Positions 31,975 to 42,253 are shown, counted from the first letter of the stretch. The stretch: 64,000 bases of DNA from Candidatus Kapaibacterium sp. (GCA_025059875.1 JANXCT010000009.1:1-64000); one strand, 5' to 3'. Notes: generated by a model not told the origin, from the sequence alone. A program made the numbers and translations.

Positions 31975-33250
31975 TACAGTCAATGAGCACGGTATCACCC
32001 GAGGAAAACTCGCCGGCAAGGATCTTCATTGCCAGCGGGTTTGCTATGTACCGCTCAATGGCCCGCCGTAGCGGGCGAGCTCCGAATTGAGGATCGTAGC
32101 CGACGGTTGCTAACCACTCTAGAGCCTTGTCCGTCACCTGAAGGTCCAAGCCGCGCTGCTGGAGGCGATGTCGAAGGCGTTCGAGCTGAAGGCGGGCAAT
32201 CTGCTTGACCTCGCTCTGCAGCAAGGGCTTAAAGATGATAATCTCGTCAATTCGGTTGAGGAACTCCGGACGGAACCGCTGCCGTAGGAGCTCCTGGATG
32301 GGCTTCTGGAGCTGTTCCATGAGCGCTATGCGGTTGCTGTCCGTCATCGTGGCCATGGATGCCTGGATGATCTCCGTGCCCAAGTTCGAGGTCATGATGA
32401 TGAGCGTGTTGCGGAAATTGACTGTGCGCCCTTTTCCATCCGTCAGGCGACCGTCTTCCAGCACCTGCAGCAGTACGTTGAACACCTCTGGGTGGGCTTT
32501 CTCTATCTCGTCAAACAGGATGACCGAGTACGGCCGAGTACGGACGGCTTCGGTGAGCTGTCCGCCCTCTTCATAGCCTACGTAACCTGGGGGAGCCCCG
32601 ATGAGGCGGGAGACAGAGTGCTTCTCCATGTACTCGCTCATGTCAATCCGGATGAGGGCATTCTCGTCGTCGAAGAGAAACTCGGCCAGAGCACGAGCCA
32701 TCTCGGTCTTCCCGACGCCAGTAGTGCCTAAGAAGATGAAGGAGCCTAGGGGGCGATTTGGGTCTTGGAGTCCTGTCCGTGAGCGCCGGATGGCATTCGC
32801 GATGGCTTGGACTGCCTCCTCTTGGTCCACAATGCGCTGGTGGAGGCGCTCTTCGATGTGGAGGAGCTTTTCGCGTTCCCCTTCCAGTACGCGCTGAACG
32901 GGGATACCTGTCCATTTGGCGACGATTTCGGCAATGTCCTCAGCGTCTACCTCTTCCTTGAGCATGCGCCCCGAGGATTCTAGCTCACGGGTGTACCGCT
33001 GGAGTTGCCGCTCTAGCTCTGGAATGAGCCCATAGCGAATCTCTGCAACGCGAGCATACTCAGCTCGGCGCTCCAGCTCGTTGGCTTCCAAGCGGGCTTG
33101 GTCAATTTGCTCCTTTAGCGAGCGAATCCGCTGCAACAAAGACTTTTCCCGCTCCCAGCGCTGGCGAAGCTGCTCGTATTCAGCTTGCAGGCGGGCCAGC
33201 TCTGCTTCGATGTCGGCCAACCGCTTCTTCGTTGCGGCAATCGTGTCCAT
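31925..33250 (-). CDS. ClpB-type disaggregase lacking the N domain and first ATPase domain
   Basis: Predicted 441-residue half-length ClpB. It begins inside the coiled-coil middle domain ([15 protein letters not shown], then YGLIPELE at 73-80) and contains a complete second AAA+ domain. Walker A is GTTGVGKT (175-182), the pore loop GYVGYEEGG (222-230), Walker [12 protein letters not shown] (243-253), sensor 1 TSNLG (287-291), the Arg-finger region [11 protein letters not shown] (325-335) and sensor 2 GARPLRR (390-396). Typical ClpB has about 860 residues. The frame is open to a TTG at 33292, but that extension does not resemble ClpB and no start has a good ribosome-binding site. Either a real half-protein or the remnant of a split gene. 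Confidence 0.82.
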   Translation of the reverse strand: MDTIAATKKRLADIEAELARLQAEYEQLRQRWEREKSLLQRIRSLKEQIDQARLEANELERRAEYARVAEIRYGLIPELERQLQRYTRELESSGRMLKEEVDAEDIAEIVAKWTGIPVQRVLEGEREKLLHIEERLHQRIVDQEEAVQAIANAIRRSRTGLQDPNRPLGSFIFLGTTGVGKTEMARALAEFLFDDENALIRIDMSEYMEKHSVSRLIGAPPGYVGYEEGGQLTEAVRTRPYSVILFDEIEKAHPEVFNVLLQVLEDGRLTDGKGRTVNFRNTLIIMTSNLGTEIIQASMATMTDSNRIALMEQLQKPIQELLRQRFRPEFLNRIDEIIIFKPLLQSEVKQIARLQLERLRHRLQQRGLDLQVTDKALEWLATVGYDPQFGARPLRRAIERYIANPLAMKILAGEFSSGDTVLIDCNAEGQVVLAKASTPVE

Positions 33251-33361
33251 GGTGGGGGAGCTAGGCTGTAAGACCATGCAGAAAGACGACAAGGATGTAT
33301 TGTTCGGTGTCTCTCATTCGTCCGTAGCCGCACCTGGGGAACGATTGGGGGGTGTAAAGCA

Positions 33362-33916
33362 ATGCTGTGGATTCCGTTACTGGTCGTGGCTGCTTTAGTA
33401 CTGTGGGCAATACTGGCCTACAACCGGCTGGTGGGGTTGCGCAATCAGGTTGCGAATGGGTGGCGGCAAATAGATGTGCAGTTGAAGCGCCGCTACGACC
33501 TCATCCCGAACTTAGTCAAAGCGGTCAAGGGATATATGAAGTACGAGCAGGAGACCCTGCAGCGGGTCATCGAAGCCCGGAATCAGGCTGTCAGTGCCCG
33601 TGGGGCCGCTGAGGTAGCACAACGTGAGGCAGAACTTAGTGGGCTGCTCGGTCGGCTCTTTGCCCTCATGGAGAGCTACCCAGAGTTGAAAGCGAACCAG
33701 AACGTGCTCCAGCTTCAGGAGGAGCTGACGAGTACAGAGAACAAGATTGCCTTTGCCCGCCAGTTCTACAATGACGTCGTGACGAAGTACAACACGGCGC
33801 GCGAGTCCTTCCCGAGTAACCTCATTGCTGCACTCTTCCGATTTCAGCCTGCCGAACTCTTTGCCGTCACGGATGAGCGGGAGCGCGAGGTCCCGTCGGT
33901 AGACCTTAAGCTGTAA
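33362..33916 (+). CDS. lemA: LemA-family membrane protein
   Basis: Predicted 184-residue protein with one N-terminal membrane segment (residues 2-20) and a long helical cytoplasmic or periplasmic part. The family core YNRLVGLRNQVANGWRQIDVQLKRRYDLIPNLV and the FNxxV-type segment (FARQFYNDVVTKYN) are present. Its function is not settled in bacteria; the gene commonly pairs with htpX, as here (47 bp apart). It is divergent from the clpB-like gene. Confidence 0.92.
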   Translation: MLWIPLLVVAALVLWAILAYNRLVGLRNQVANGWRQIDVQLKRRYDLIPNLVKAVKGYMKYEQETLQRVIEARNQAVSARGAAEVAQREAELSGLLGRLFALMESYPELKANQNVLQLQEELTSTENKIAFARQFYNDVVTKYNTARESFPSNLIAALFRFQPAELFAVTDEREREVPSVDLKL

Positions 33917-33963
33917 GCTGCATCGTACATAGGTTGCCGTGCTGGTGTACGGACAGAGGAGCC

Positions 33964-34890
33964 ATGAACATCTGGGAACAGCAAGCACGGAACCGGCGCA
34001 ACACGGTCCTGCTGATTGTGCTCTTCATTGCCGTTGTCGCTGCCATAGGGTATGGAGCTGACTGGTACTTCGGCACGGGGGAGTTTCCGTTCTTGACTGT
34101 CTTTGCCCTGCTAATAGCCGTAGGACAGGCACTAGTAGGATACTTCGCTGGGGACAAGATTGCTCTTACCCTCAGCAAAGCTCGCCCCGTTACGGGACTC
34201 ACCTTAAAGGAGCGGCAGCTTATCAACGTGACCGAAGAGATGGCAGTTGCTGCTGGTATTCCAATGCCAAAGCTCTACATCATCCCCGACTCCGACCTCA
34301 ATGCCTTCGCCACCGGTCGCTCACCGCGCCATGCTAGTGTCGCAGTTACCCAGGGTTTGCTGGACTCCCTCTCCCGAGACGAGCTCCAAGCTGTGGTTGC
34401 CCACGAGATCGGCCACATCAGGAACTACGACATCCGGCTCATGACGCTCGTGGCTGTCCTCTTGGGAACGGTCCTCATCCTGGCGGATATGCTCCGATAC
34501 GCGCTCTTCTGGGGAGGACAGCGTGACCGCCGGAGTGAGGGGAATGTGCTGTTGCTCGTCGCATGGCTTGTGGTAGCGATTTTGGCACCGCTGGCAGCAT
34601 ACCTAATTGCGATGGCAGTATCGCGCCAGCGTGAGTACTATGCCGACGCTACCAGCGCTGAGCTGACGCGGAATCCCGAGGCCCTCATCCGTGCTCTGCA
34701 GAAGATTGCTGCCGCAATCCAGCCAACCACTGCCATCCCCCAAAGCCTGGCACACATGTGTATCGAGGATCCCCGGGGGCGCCCGATCAACGAGCGGAGC
34801 GACTTTTGGAGTGAGCTCTTCGCCACCCACCCCCCGCTGCACAAGCGCATAGAAGCGCTGCGCCGTATGGCCTACCTGCAGGCGAGCTGA
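33964..34890 (+). CDS. htpX: Membrane zinc metalloprotease HtpX (M48)
   Basis: Predicted 308-residue membrane protease for quality control of misfolded membrane proteins. Two N-terminal membrane segments (14-30 and 43-61) are followed by the zinc site H147EIGH151 and two further segments. The third zinc ligand is in the EYYADATSAEL helix. ATG 33964 has GAGGAG just upstream; a start at 33934 is less likely. It follows lemA, as in many bacteria. The pair probably works in envelope stress response. Confidence 0.93.
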   Translation: MNIWEQQARNRRNTVLLIVLFIAVVAAIGYGADWYFGTGEFPFLTVFALLIAVGQALVGYFAGDKIALTLSKARPVTGLTLKERQLINVTEEMAVAAGIPMPKLYIIPDSDLNAFATGRSPRHASVAVTQGLLDSLSRDELQAVVAHEIGHIRNYDIRLMTLVAVLLGTVLILADMLRYALFWGGQRDRRSEGNVLLLVAWLVVAILAPLAAYLIAMAVSRQREYYADATSAELTRNPEALIRALQKIAAAIQPTTAIPQSLAHMCIEDPRGRPINERSDFWSELFATHPPLHKRIEALRRMAYLQAS

Positions 34891-34993
34891 GCTGCTACCT
34901 TTCGGTCTGGTGTGCCTCCCTATTCCTGCAGAGGTTATGCAGTTTGGTAGAAATGCGTATTTTGGGACAGTGTTACTCGTAGGAGGGAGACGA

Positions 34994-37900
34994 ATGGGGG
35001 CTGCATTCTGCTCCATGGTTGCCGCACTCGCGCTCTTGGCAGGATCGCACGGGTTTGCTAGCGAACGGGTAGAACTCTTGGGAGGGCGGGAATACTGGCT
35101 GTCTTTCCCGCACTCGTGGATCTACCCAACAGAGACAGCTCGGGGCATCTCCGCCCTACAGCTTTGGGTGGCCTCTCGAGAGGTCGCGACGGTGCAGGTC
35201 TACACTAACGGCGGGCAGGTGCTGTACCAGCAGTTCCAGACCCAGCCGAAGAAGACTACGGTGGTTGCCATCCCGATGGACCACATGAACGTCGATGCGG
35301 GGGTTGTAGCGGACAAGGGAATCCGGGTCGTTGCCAACAAGCCGATCGTGGTGACGGGCTATGTCAGCTTTACGATCTCAGGGGAGGCCTTCATGTGCAT
35401 CCCTGTGGAAGCCCTTGGGAAGCGGTACTACACGCTGAACTTGTACCAGGACTGCGTCGGCAGTGAATATCGCCCGGCACAGATCCTCATTATCGCTACG
35501 CGGGACAACACGGTTGTCCGCTACTATCCCACGACAGAGACGAGCGATGGGACGAGAGCAGGGCAATCCAAGGAGATCCGGCTCAACCGCGGGCAGACGT
35601 ACTTGATCAAGGCCAAGATTGATGCCCGCTACAACCAGGATTGGCGGACAGACTTGACAGGGACATACATTGAGGCGAGCGAGCCAATAGCGGTCATCTC
35701 AGGGCATACCAAAGGCTCGTACCCTCGTTACTCCTGTACGATGTTGGGGACACCGGCCCACTTCATGCGGAATTCGCTCATGGATATGATGTGGCCGGTA
35801 GAGCTATGGGGGACGATGTATGTCTCAGCGCCAATTATGTACAAGAACCGTCCTCGGAACGGGGTGGACATTGATGATGTCGGCGATCTCATCCGCTTCG
35901 TTGCGTCGGAGGATGGGACTATCATCGAGCAACTACGCCAGGATGGCTCGCAGGAATGGCAGCAGATTAGCCCGCCACTACGTCGGGGACAGGTATTCAA
36001 CATCACTGCCCAGGAGCATGCAGCAGCATACCGCTCCAACAAGCCGGTCTTAGTGGGACAGTACGGCAAAGCGTGGCGCCTAGCGGCAGTGAGCCCTCTG
36101 CCGGCGAAAGACGAGGAAGAGATCCAGAATCCCCCGCGGAATGGAGAAGGGATGCTTATGTGCTTGACACCGCGAGAGCGGTGGGCGACCTACACGACCT
36201 TCTACTCCCCACCGGGCATGGACAACTTCTTCATGATCACGTTTGAGACCGATCGGATGAATGACATCTACTTCGATGGCGTCCGGCTGCGGAACAAGTT
36301 CAGTGGAGGAATCAAGCCTGTTCGGGGAACACCGTACAGTTACGTTGTGGCGATTGTACCGCCCGGCGATCACACGATAGAAGGTCGGAACGGGGCGCAG
36401 TTTGCGGCGTACGCCTATGGCAACCTGGACCTCAGCAAGACGGGCTTTGCGTACGGGTATCCGACGGGGATCAACTATGCCATTCGGTGTGAGGATACTG
36501 TGCTGATTGTGGACCGGGAGGAGTGCGGCAATGTCAGGGGCCAGGTAGAGGTACGGCCATTGACGGCTGAGACGGAGTGTGCCCGCATCTTTTCCGTAGC
36601 GCTGGATAGCGCGGTCAATTACGAGCTAGTGCTGCCAGAGTCATTCCGACCAAGCTATGACCGGCAGACAACGTTTGAACTGAGGGTCGTCAACCCGCAA
36701 GAGGATGCATATGCTCGGTTGGAGGTCATCGCGCGCTCGGGGAAGCGGGTAGTAAAGGAGTACGTCTACGTTGCCGAGGCTGTTGCTGCGGAGCCCACGG
36801 TTGTGGACTTTGGAATTCAGGCCTTCGAGCGGCCAGTAGAGCGGAGTGTCGTTGTGCGGAATCCGAAGCCGCGGCAAGTAGTCATCAAACGGCTGTACCT
36901 GCGAGCAAACCTTGAGGAGTTTGAGCTTGTGGAGCCTACGAACTTTCCGGTAGTGCTGCAGCCTGCCGGACAGCCCGGGGACCGGGTGACGGTGCGTATC
37001 CGTACTACGGCCCGAGTCCCGGAGGCTCGGGTGGATTCGCTCTATGCGGAGCTGAGCTGCTACCCGGTGCCCGTGGCCGAGCTCCGTGTTCGGGGGAGCG
37101 AGCCAATCATGTGGGTTGACGATGCTGACTTCGGTAATGTGCCTGTGGGGACAGAGCGAATGCGGAGGGTCCGGATAGAGAGCCGGGGCCAGCTCCCGCT
37201 GGAGATTACAGCTGTTGAGTGGGCCGATAGGACCCACTTCAGAACAGAAGGGCTGTTGGAAGCGCTACCCCTTCGACTGGCCCCAGGGCAGACCTACGAG
37301 TTCCGAGTCTACTACAAGCCGACTGTGGCCGGAGCTGAAGACCGGACGAGGGCTGTCTTCACGGTCAACGCTACAAAGATCAAGCTCCACTCTGACTGGA
37401 GGGGGACCGGGATTGTGGCTAACGTGGCAATCGAGGGTTACGACTGGGGTGGGCGTCGGGTTGCTGATGCCTACGCACGGCTAGATGATCCCAACTATGG
37501 CTACCGTGGCAGGGTTGTGGTGAGCGTCACAGGGAACACGACGCTGGATGACGTGGATGTCCTCGTAGAGCCTGACCCACAGTCTCCAGGGGATGTCGTG
37601 GCCTTCCATGTGGACAAAACAAATTTGCCGCGACAGCTCCAGCCAGGAGCCAAGGTAGAGCTGGTGGCTTACTTCAAGCCAACTCAGGAACGGCAGTATC
37701 GGGCGCGAGTCGTTGTTCGTGGCTATGACAATCGAGAGTTGCGAGAGGCAGAAGATGGACTCCTGGGTGTAGGGCTGCAGCCGCATGTAGATGCCGAAGG
37801 ACGGGACTTTGGTACCTTGATGGTTGGGCAGTCCCGGCAAGGTGTAGCTCCTGTCTACAGTCGAGGAAGTATGGTGCTGACAGTCCGGGACCTCGAGATC

Positions 37901-39211
37901 GTTGGGCCCGATGCTGATGCGTTCCGCGTAGAGCCAGCCTTCCTACAGCAAGTGCGAGAACGAGGCCTGGAAATTCAGCCGGGCCAGAGTGTCCAGGTCC
38001 CGGTCGTCTTCACAGCTCTTCGGATTGGTGAACACCGAGCGAACTTGCGGGTGATTTCGGACGCCCCGGAGACGCCGGAGCCTGAGCTCATTGGGCGTGG
38101 TATCGCACAGGGATTGGCTGCGACGGACTATGACTTTGGCAGGCACTTCGTGACGACCCGTGTAGAACGGCAGGCAGCGGTATATGTGCGGAATACCGGA
38201 TCGGCACGGGTCTACGTGGAGCGGATTGAAAAGGCAGAGGGAGATGTCGGCAACTTCGAGGTGCTGACGCCGCCGGGCTTCTGGATTGAGCCGCAGAGCG
38301 ACTATCCTGTAGACGTTGCCTTCTCCCCAGATGCAGAGCGGCGCTACCAGATGCGGATCCGGTACGTGACGAACATAGGAGAGGCGTACTCCACAGTCTT
38401 GGGCGAGGGGCGGCGTGTCTACGGGTTGGTGCGAATTGGGGAGTACCGCGCTGTTCCAGGGACAGAGCTAGAGTTGACGGTCGAGCTGACGCGCCACCCG
38501 AACGCCACGCTGCGCTCGGAGGATCGGGACATCACCGATGGAAGGGTGCAGGAGTTTGAGGTTCGGGTCTGGTATGACGATAGAATGCTGGAGCCGGTGT
38601 TGGATGTGGCTGCTATTCGAATGACGGGAACTCTGACAGAGGGCTGGCAGGTAGAGTACGTGCGGCCTCTTCCGAAGCACGTTCCTCCTAGGGGGGCGGA
38701 GCCGATGGCGGCCTTCCAGGTGAAGTTTACAGCAAAGCCAGACGCGACACCGTTGCGGTTAGAGCGAGAGGTACAACCGCTATTCCACTTCCGCGCACGG
38801 GCCTTCCTGGCACCGCTGGATCAGAGCTGGCTACCAGTTGAAATGGTGCCGTTGAATCGCCCATATGTTGTCGTCGATCGAGAACCTGGATTGGTGCGGC
38901 TTACAGTGCCGTGTGTGCAGAATCTCCGGCTGGTGCGTCTGAATCCGGTGGGCTATAGCCTACAACAGGTGGTACCGCAACCAGCACGTGGACAAGTACA
39001 GATACAGTACAGCATCGGCTACAGCGGCTGGGTGCGGCTGGAGCTGTTCAATGCGATGGGGCAGCGAGTGGCTATGCTGGTAGACCAGCCACAGGAGGCT
39101 GGAGAATACGAGCTGACGTTGGATACGCAACTCTTCCCCGCTGGAGTATACTACTATCGTCTAAGCTCTGGGCCATACGCAGAAACACGTCAGCTGCATA
39201 TCGTGAACTAG
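34994..39211 (+). CDS. Large T9SS surface protein: IgGFc-binding-like head, ASH repeats, cohesin-like domain
   Basis: Predicted 1405-residue secreted protein. ATG 34994 follows a strong AGGAGGGAG and gives a clean signal peptide (AALALLAGSHGFA). Residues ~25-515 resemble the IgGFc-binding N-terminal domain found in large Bacteroidota surface proteins. Then come at least four ASH/choice-of-anchor-D-like beta domains opening with DFG, near residues 603, 709, 937 and 1046. A cohesin-like domain (~1130-1290) precedes the T9SS type A sorting domain (~1317-1405, NAMGQRVAML and PAGVYYYRL). A perfect hairpin follows 23 bp after the stop. It is likely displayed or released; the binding target is unknown. 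Confidence 0.8.
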   Translation: MGAAFCSMVAALALLAGSHGFASERVELLGGREYWLSFPHSWIYPTETARGISALQLWVASREVATVQVYTNGGQVLYQQFQTQPKKTTVVAIPMDHMNVDAGVVADKGIRVVANKPIVVTGYVSFTISGEAFMCIPVEALGKRYYTLNLYQDCVGSEYRPAQILIIATRDNTVVRYYPTTETSDGTRAGQSKEIRLNRGQTYLIKAKIDARYNQDWRTDLTGTYIEASEPIAVISGHTKGSYPRYSCTMLGTPAHFMRNSLMDMMWPVELWGTMYVSAPIMYKNRPRNGVDIDDVGDLIRFVASEDGTIIEQLRQDGSQEWQQISPPLRRGQVFNITAQEHAAAYRSNKPVLVGQYGKAWRLAAVSPLPAKDEEEIQNPPRNGEGMLMCLTPRERWATYTTFYSPPGMDNFFMITFETDRMNDIYFDGVRLRNKFSGGIKPVRGTPYSYVVAIVPPGDHTIEGRNGAQFAAYAYGNLDLSKTGFAYGYPTGINYAIRCEDTVLIVDREECGNVRGQVEVRPLTAETECARIFSVALDSAVNYELVLPESFRPSYDRQTTFELRVVNPQEDAYARLEVIARSGKRVVKEYVYVAEAVAAEPTVVDFGIQAFERPVERSVVVRNPKPRQVVIKRLYLRANLEEFELVEPTNFPVVLQPAGQPGDRVTVRIRTTARVPEARVDSLYAELSCYPVPVAELRVRGSEPIMWVDDADFGNVPVGTERMRRVRIESRGQLPLEITAVEWADRTHFRTEGLLEALPLRLAPGQTYEFRVYYKPTVAGAEDRTRAVFTVNATKIKLHSDWRGTGIVANVAIEGYDWGGRRVADAYARLDDPNYGYRGRVVVSVTGNTTLDDVDVLVEPDPQSPGDVVAFHVDKTNLPRQLQPGAKVELVAYFKPTQERQYRARVVVRGYDNRELREAEDGLLGVGLQPHVDAEGRDFGTLMVGQSRQGVAPVYSRGSMVLTVRDLEIVGPDADAFRVEPAFLQQVRERGLEIQPGQSVQVPVVFTALRIGEHRANLRVISDAPETPEPELIGRGIAQGLAATDYDFGRHFVTTRVERQAAVYVRNTGSARVYVERIEKAEGDVGNFEVLTPPGFWIEPQSDYPVDVAFSPDAERRYQMRIRYVTNIGEAYSTVLGEGRRVYGLVRIGEYRAVPGTELELTVELTRHPNATLRSEDRDITDGRVQEFEVRVWYDDRMLEPVLDVAAIRMTGTLTEGWQVEYVRPLPKHVPPRGAEPMAAFQVKFTAKPDATPLRLEREVQPLFHFRARAFLAPLDQSWLPVEMVPLNRPYVVVDREPGLVRLTVPCVQNLRLVRLNPVGYSLQQVVPQPARGQVQIQYSIGYSGWVRLELFNAMGQRVAMLVDQPQEAGEYELTLDTQLFPAGVYYYRLSSGPYAETRQLHIVN

Positions 39212-39234
39212 CAGGAGTCCTCAGCAGCATCGTA

Positions 39235-39270
39235 GAGAGGCGGGGGAGAAATCCCCCGCCTCTCCGTTTG
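39235..39270 (+). terminator. Terminator after the large T9SS protein gene
   Basis: Perfect 13-bp stem (39235-39247 and 39252-39264) with a GAAA tetraloop, followed by a short T-containing tail (CGTTTG). The stem is very strong, although the T run is weak. Confidence 0.8.
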
Positions 39271-39340
39271 TGGCTAAGAGCAGGGGGAGGGGGTAGGTTG
39301 GGTGTGTACTTTTCCGTAAATTCGGTCTCGGACGCTCCTG

Positions 39341-39697
39341 ATGGCACGGGTGTTAGCAGTCCGTCGGGTACGCCGGGACCTTCTCCTATGGCGGTGGGAC
39401 GACGGGGTGGAGGTGTACCTTCCGATAGGGGTGTTGCGCGAGCATTGTCCCTGCGCCTTCTGCCGGGGTGAGCAGGTGTTCGACCGGCGTATTCTCCCAG
39501 TCCCTGTGGTATCGCCAGGAATGTATGAGCTGGTTGGGCTGGAGCCCGTGGGAAACTATGGCCTCCGGGCCAAGTGGAGGGATGGGCACGATACTGGCAT
39601 CTATCCGTGGGAGCTGCTCCATCAGCTCTGTCAGACCTACGGTGTGAGAGAGCCTCCTGCAGAGAGTCGGTCAGCAACGGAGCATGCAGATGAGTGA
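39341..39697 (+). CDS. DUF971-domain protein
   Basis: Predicted 118-residue protein made of one DUF971 domain (the GBBH-like N-terminal fold). The hallmark segments are [12 protein letters not shown], with three cysteines that may bind zinc, and [16 protein letters not shown]. Stand-alone DUF971 proteins are often encoded near Mrp/ApbC iron-sulphur ATPases, but none is adjacent here. It overlaps hutU by 14 bp, so the two are translationally coupled. Function unknown. Confidence 0.85.
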   Translation: MARVLAVRRVRRDLLLWRWDDGVEVYLPIGVLREHCPCAFCRGEQVFDRRILPVPVVSPGMYELVGLEPVGNYGLRAKWRDGHDTGIYPWELLHQLCQTYGVREPPAESRSATEHADE

Positions 39698-41360
39698 GGT
39701 CGTGGCACGGCAGGTGCTCCGAGCACCCCGCGGTAGCCGACTCCACTGCCGAAACTGGCAGATCGAAGCGGCCTACCGGATGCTGCTCAACAACCTGGAT
39801 CCTGAAGTAGCCGAGAGACCGGAGGAGCTAGTCGTCTACGGCGGCAGTGGGAAGGCGGCCCGAAATTGGGAGTGCTTAGAGGCAATCCTAGGATGTTTGC
39901 GGGAATTGGCTCCTGACGAGACGCTGCTCGTGCAATCGGGCAAGCCTGTAGGGATTGTCCGCACGTACGAGGATGCTCCTCGGGTGATCATTGCCAACTC
40001 CAACTTGGTGCCTCGCTGGGCAACATGGGAGGAGTTCCGCCGCCTGGATGCTCTGGGCCTCATCATGTACGGGCAGATGACGGCGGGCTCGTGGATCTAC
40101 ATTGGCACGCAGGGAATCCTGCAGGGGACTTATGAGACCTTTGCGGCCTGTGCACGTCAGCACTTCGGTGGGACGCTTCGGGGGCGCTTCCTGTTGACGG
40201 CGGGCATGGGGGGCATGGGGGGAGCGCAGCCGCTGGCCGGGGTGATGAACGGTGCAGCCGTCTTGTGCGTAGAGGTGGATGAGGAGCGGATTGACCGCCG
40301 TATCCACACGGGATACTGTCAGCACAAGGTGTACGATTTGGACCGGGCCTTGGAGTTGGTCTTGGAGGCTCGAGAGCGCGGCCAGCCGATCTCCGTGGGG
40401 CTCGTGGGGAATGCTGCAGAGGTCTATCCAGAGCTTATACGCCGAGGGATCGTGCCAGATGTAGTGACAGACCAGACAGCGGCCCACGATCCTCTCAATG
40501 GGTACTATCCTGCCGGCTATACGAAAGCCGAAGCTGATGAGTTACGGCGACGGGATCCAGAGCGGTATCTCCAGGAGGCGTACCGTTCTATCGCCATCCA
40601 TGTCCGAGCAATGCTGGAGTTCCAACGCCGTGGCGCCGTTGTGTTTGACTACGGCAATAACATCCGTGGAGTAGCGAAGGAGTATGGCGGGGTAGAGGAT
40701 GCCTTTGCCTTCCCCGGCTTTGTGCCGGCCTACATCCGGCCCCTCTTCTGCGAAGGGCGCGGCCCCTTCCGATGGGTGGCACTGTCGGGGGATCCGAAGG
40801 ACATAGCTGTAACTGACCAGGCAGTTCTGGAGTTGTTCCCCGATGACGAAGTTCTCCAACGCTGGATTCCGCAGGCACAGCGATACGTTCGCTTCCAGGG
40901 ACTGCCTGCTCGCATCTGCTGGCTGGGATATGGTCAGCGGGCGGCTGCTGGAGAGCTCTTCAACTGGCTGGTGCGCACTGGGAGGGTCTCGGCCCCAATC
41001 GTCATTGGACGGGACCACTTAGACTGTGGCTCTGTTGCTTCTCCATACCGTGAGACAGAAGGAATGCTGGATGGCTCGGATGCGATTGCCGATTGGGTCT
41101 ACTTCAACTTTGCTCTCAATGCTATCGGCGGAGCTACGTGGGTCTCGTTCCACCATGGCGGTGGGGTTGGTATGGGGTTGTCGTTGCATACTGGCATGGT
41201 GATTGTAGCAGATGGAACTCCGGAAGCTAGTCGGCGGTTAGAACGAGTGTTGACGTATGATCCATTGATGGGTATCCTGCGGCATGCGGATGCCGGATAC
41301 TCGGAGGCTCAGCAGGCCGCGAGACGATTCGGTATCCGTATCCCTATGCTGTCGCAGTAA
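39684..41360 (+). CDS. hutU: Urocanate hydratase
   Basis: Predicted 558-residue NAD-dependent enzyme converting urocanate to imidazolonepropionate in histidine degradation. Conserved segments are [44 protein letters not shown] (Gly-rich NAD-binding region) and [20 protein letters not shown]. Length is normal for HutU. The start at 39684 or 39690 (a second ATG two codons later) overlaps the DUF971 stop. No hutH, hutI or formimidoylglutamate hydrolase gene lies in the window, so the rest of the pathway must be elsewhere. Confidence 0.95.
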   Translation: MQMSEVVARQVLRAPRGSRLHCRNWQIEAAYRMLLNNLDPEVAERPEELVVYGGSGKAARNWECLEAILGCLRELAPDETLLVQSGKPVGIVRTYEDAPRVIIANSNLVPRWATWEEFRRLDALGLIMYGQMTAGSWIYIGTQGILQGTYETFAACARQHFGGTLRGRFLLTAGMGGMGGAQPLAGVMNGAAVLCVEVDEERIDRRIHTGYCQHKVYDLDRALELVLEARERGQPISVGLVGNAAEVYPELIRRGIVPDVVTDQTAAHDPLNGYYPAGYTKAEADELRRRDPERYLQEAYRSIAIHVRAMLEFQRRGAVVFDYGNNIRGVAKEYGGVEDAFAFPGFVPAYIRPLFCEGRGPFRWVALSGDPKDIAVTDQAVLELFPDDEVLQRWIPQAQRYVRFQGLPARICWLGYGQRAAAGELFNWLVRTGRVSAPIVIGRDHLDCGSVASPYRETEGMLDGSDAIADWVYFNFALNAIGGATWVSFHHGGGVGMGLSLHTGMVIVADGTPEASRRLERVLTYDPLMGILRHADAGYSEAQQAARRFGIRIPMLSQ

Positions 41361-41461
41361 CAGCAAGTGTTGCAATTGTGTCACAGTGTGTGCCTAAACG
41401 TCAGCAGATGACCAAGCGTCAAACACAGCAGCGAGAAGAGCTTCAGACAGCAGGAGGGATG

Positions 41462-42163
41462 ATGACAGTGCAGCAGCCACAGCGGATCCCGCAGAAGGGA
41501 ACAAGGCGGCGGAAAGGGCGTAGCCAGCTTGCCCCCGAGCAAGTGCCAGAAGAGCGGAGGGCGCAGTATCAAGCATTAGTGGCGGAGATAGAGCGCCTCT
41601 ATCGCACCGATCGCAAACGCTTCCTGGGCTTCATCCGGCAACGGGTCCGGACGCAGGAGGAAGCGGAGGATATCCTGCAGGATGTCTTTGCGAACGTGCT
41701 CGCTGCAGCGGCAACGGTTGAGGGACCGATTGAGAATGTTGCTTCTTGGGTCTTCACGGCCGTCCGGAATCGTATCATTGACTCGTACCGCAAGAAACGG
41801 GCCGAGAGCTTCTCGGACGTGCAGTCACCGATTCAACAGGAGGAGATGGAGAGTTTCGAGAACCTGCTGCCCGATTGGAGCTATGGGCCGGAGCGGGAAG
41901 AGATGCGCCGGCGCATCTGGAAGGCAATCCAGGATGCACTTGCTGAGCTGCCTCCGGAGCAGCGGGAGGTCTTCGTCCGTAATGAGTTTGAGGGGATTTC
42001 GTTCCGCGAGATGGCCGAGGAGACGGGGATCAACATCAACACGCTGCTGGCACGTAAACGCTACGCAGTGCTACACTTGCGAAAGAAACTCAAGTGGCTC
42101 TATGAGGAGCTCAACAACGCCGGCGCGCTGCATGGCTATGACGAGTTACTGAGCCAGAACTGA
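41462..42163 (+). CDS. ECF-like RNA polymerase sigma factor
   Basis: Predicted 233-residue sigma factor. A basic, Gln-rich N-terminal stretch (~50 residues) precedes sigma region 2 (FLGFIRQRVRTQEEAEDILQDVF) and region 4 (LAELPPEQREVFVRNEFEG followed by the REMAEETGININTLLARKRYA helix-turn-helix). ATG 41462 has AGGAGG ending 4 bp upstream; ATG 41459 is next to it, and in-frame starts at 41378 and 41408 would add up to 28 residues. No anti-sigma gene is adjacent. A strong terminator follows. Confidence 0.85.
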   Translation: MTVQQPQRIPQKGTRRRKGRSQLAPEQVPEERRAQYQALVAEIERLYRTDRKRFLGFIRQRVRTQEEAEDILQDVFANVLAAAATVEGPIENVASWVFTAVRNRIIDSYRKKRAESFSDVQSPIQQEEMESFENLLPDWSYGPEREEMRRRIWKAIQDALAELPPEQREVFVRNEFEGISFREMAEETGININTLLARKRYAVLHLRKKLKWLYEELNNAGALHGYDELLSQN

Positions 42164-42187
42164 GATAATCTCCGAGGCGGTGTATGT

Positions 42188-42226
42188 AGCGGTTTGTGCC
42201 CTCTATGGGCGCAAACCGCTTTTTTT
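42188..42226 (+). terminator. Rho-independent terminator after sigma factor gene
   Basis: A 14-bp stem (42188-42201 and 42207-42220, one G-T pair) with a 5-nt loop TCTAT is followed by a run of T to 42226. It separates the sigma gene from alr and argues against an alr start upstream of about 42227. Confidence 0.92.
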
Positions 42227-42253
42227 GCAGCCCCGATCTCGAGGCACCGTCGC

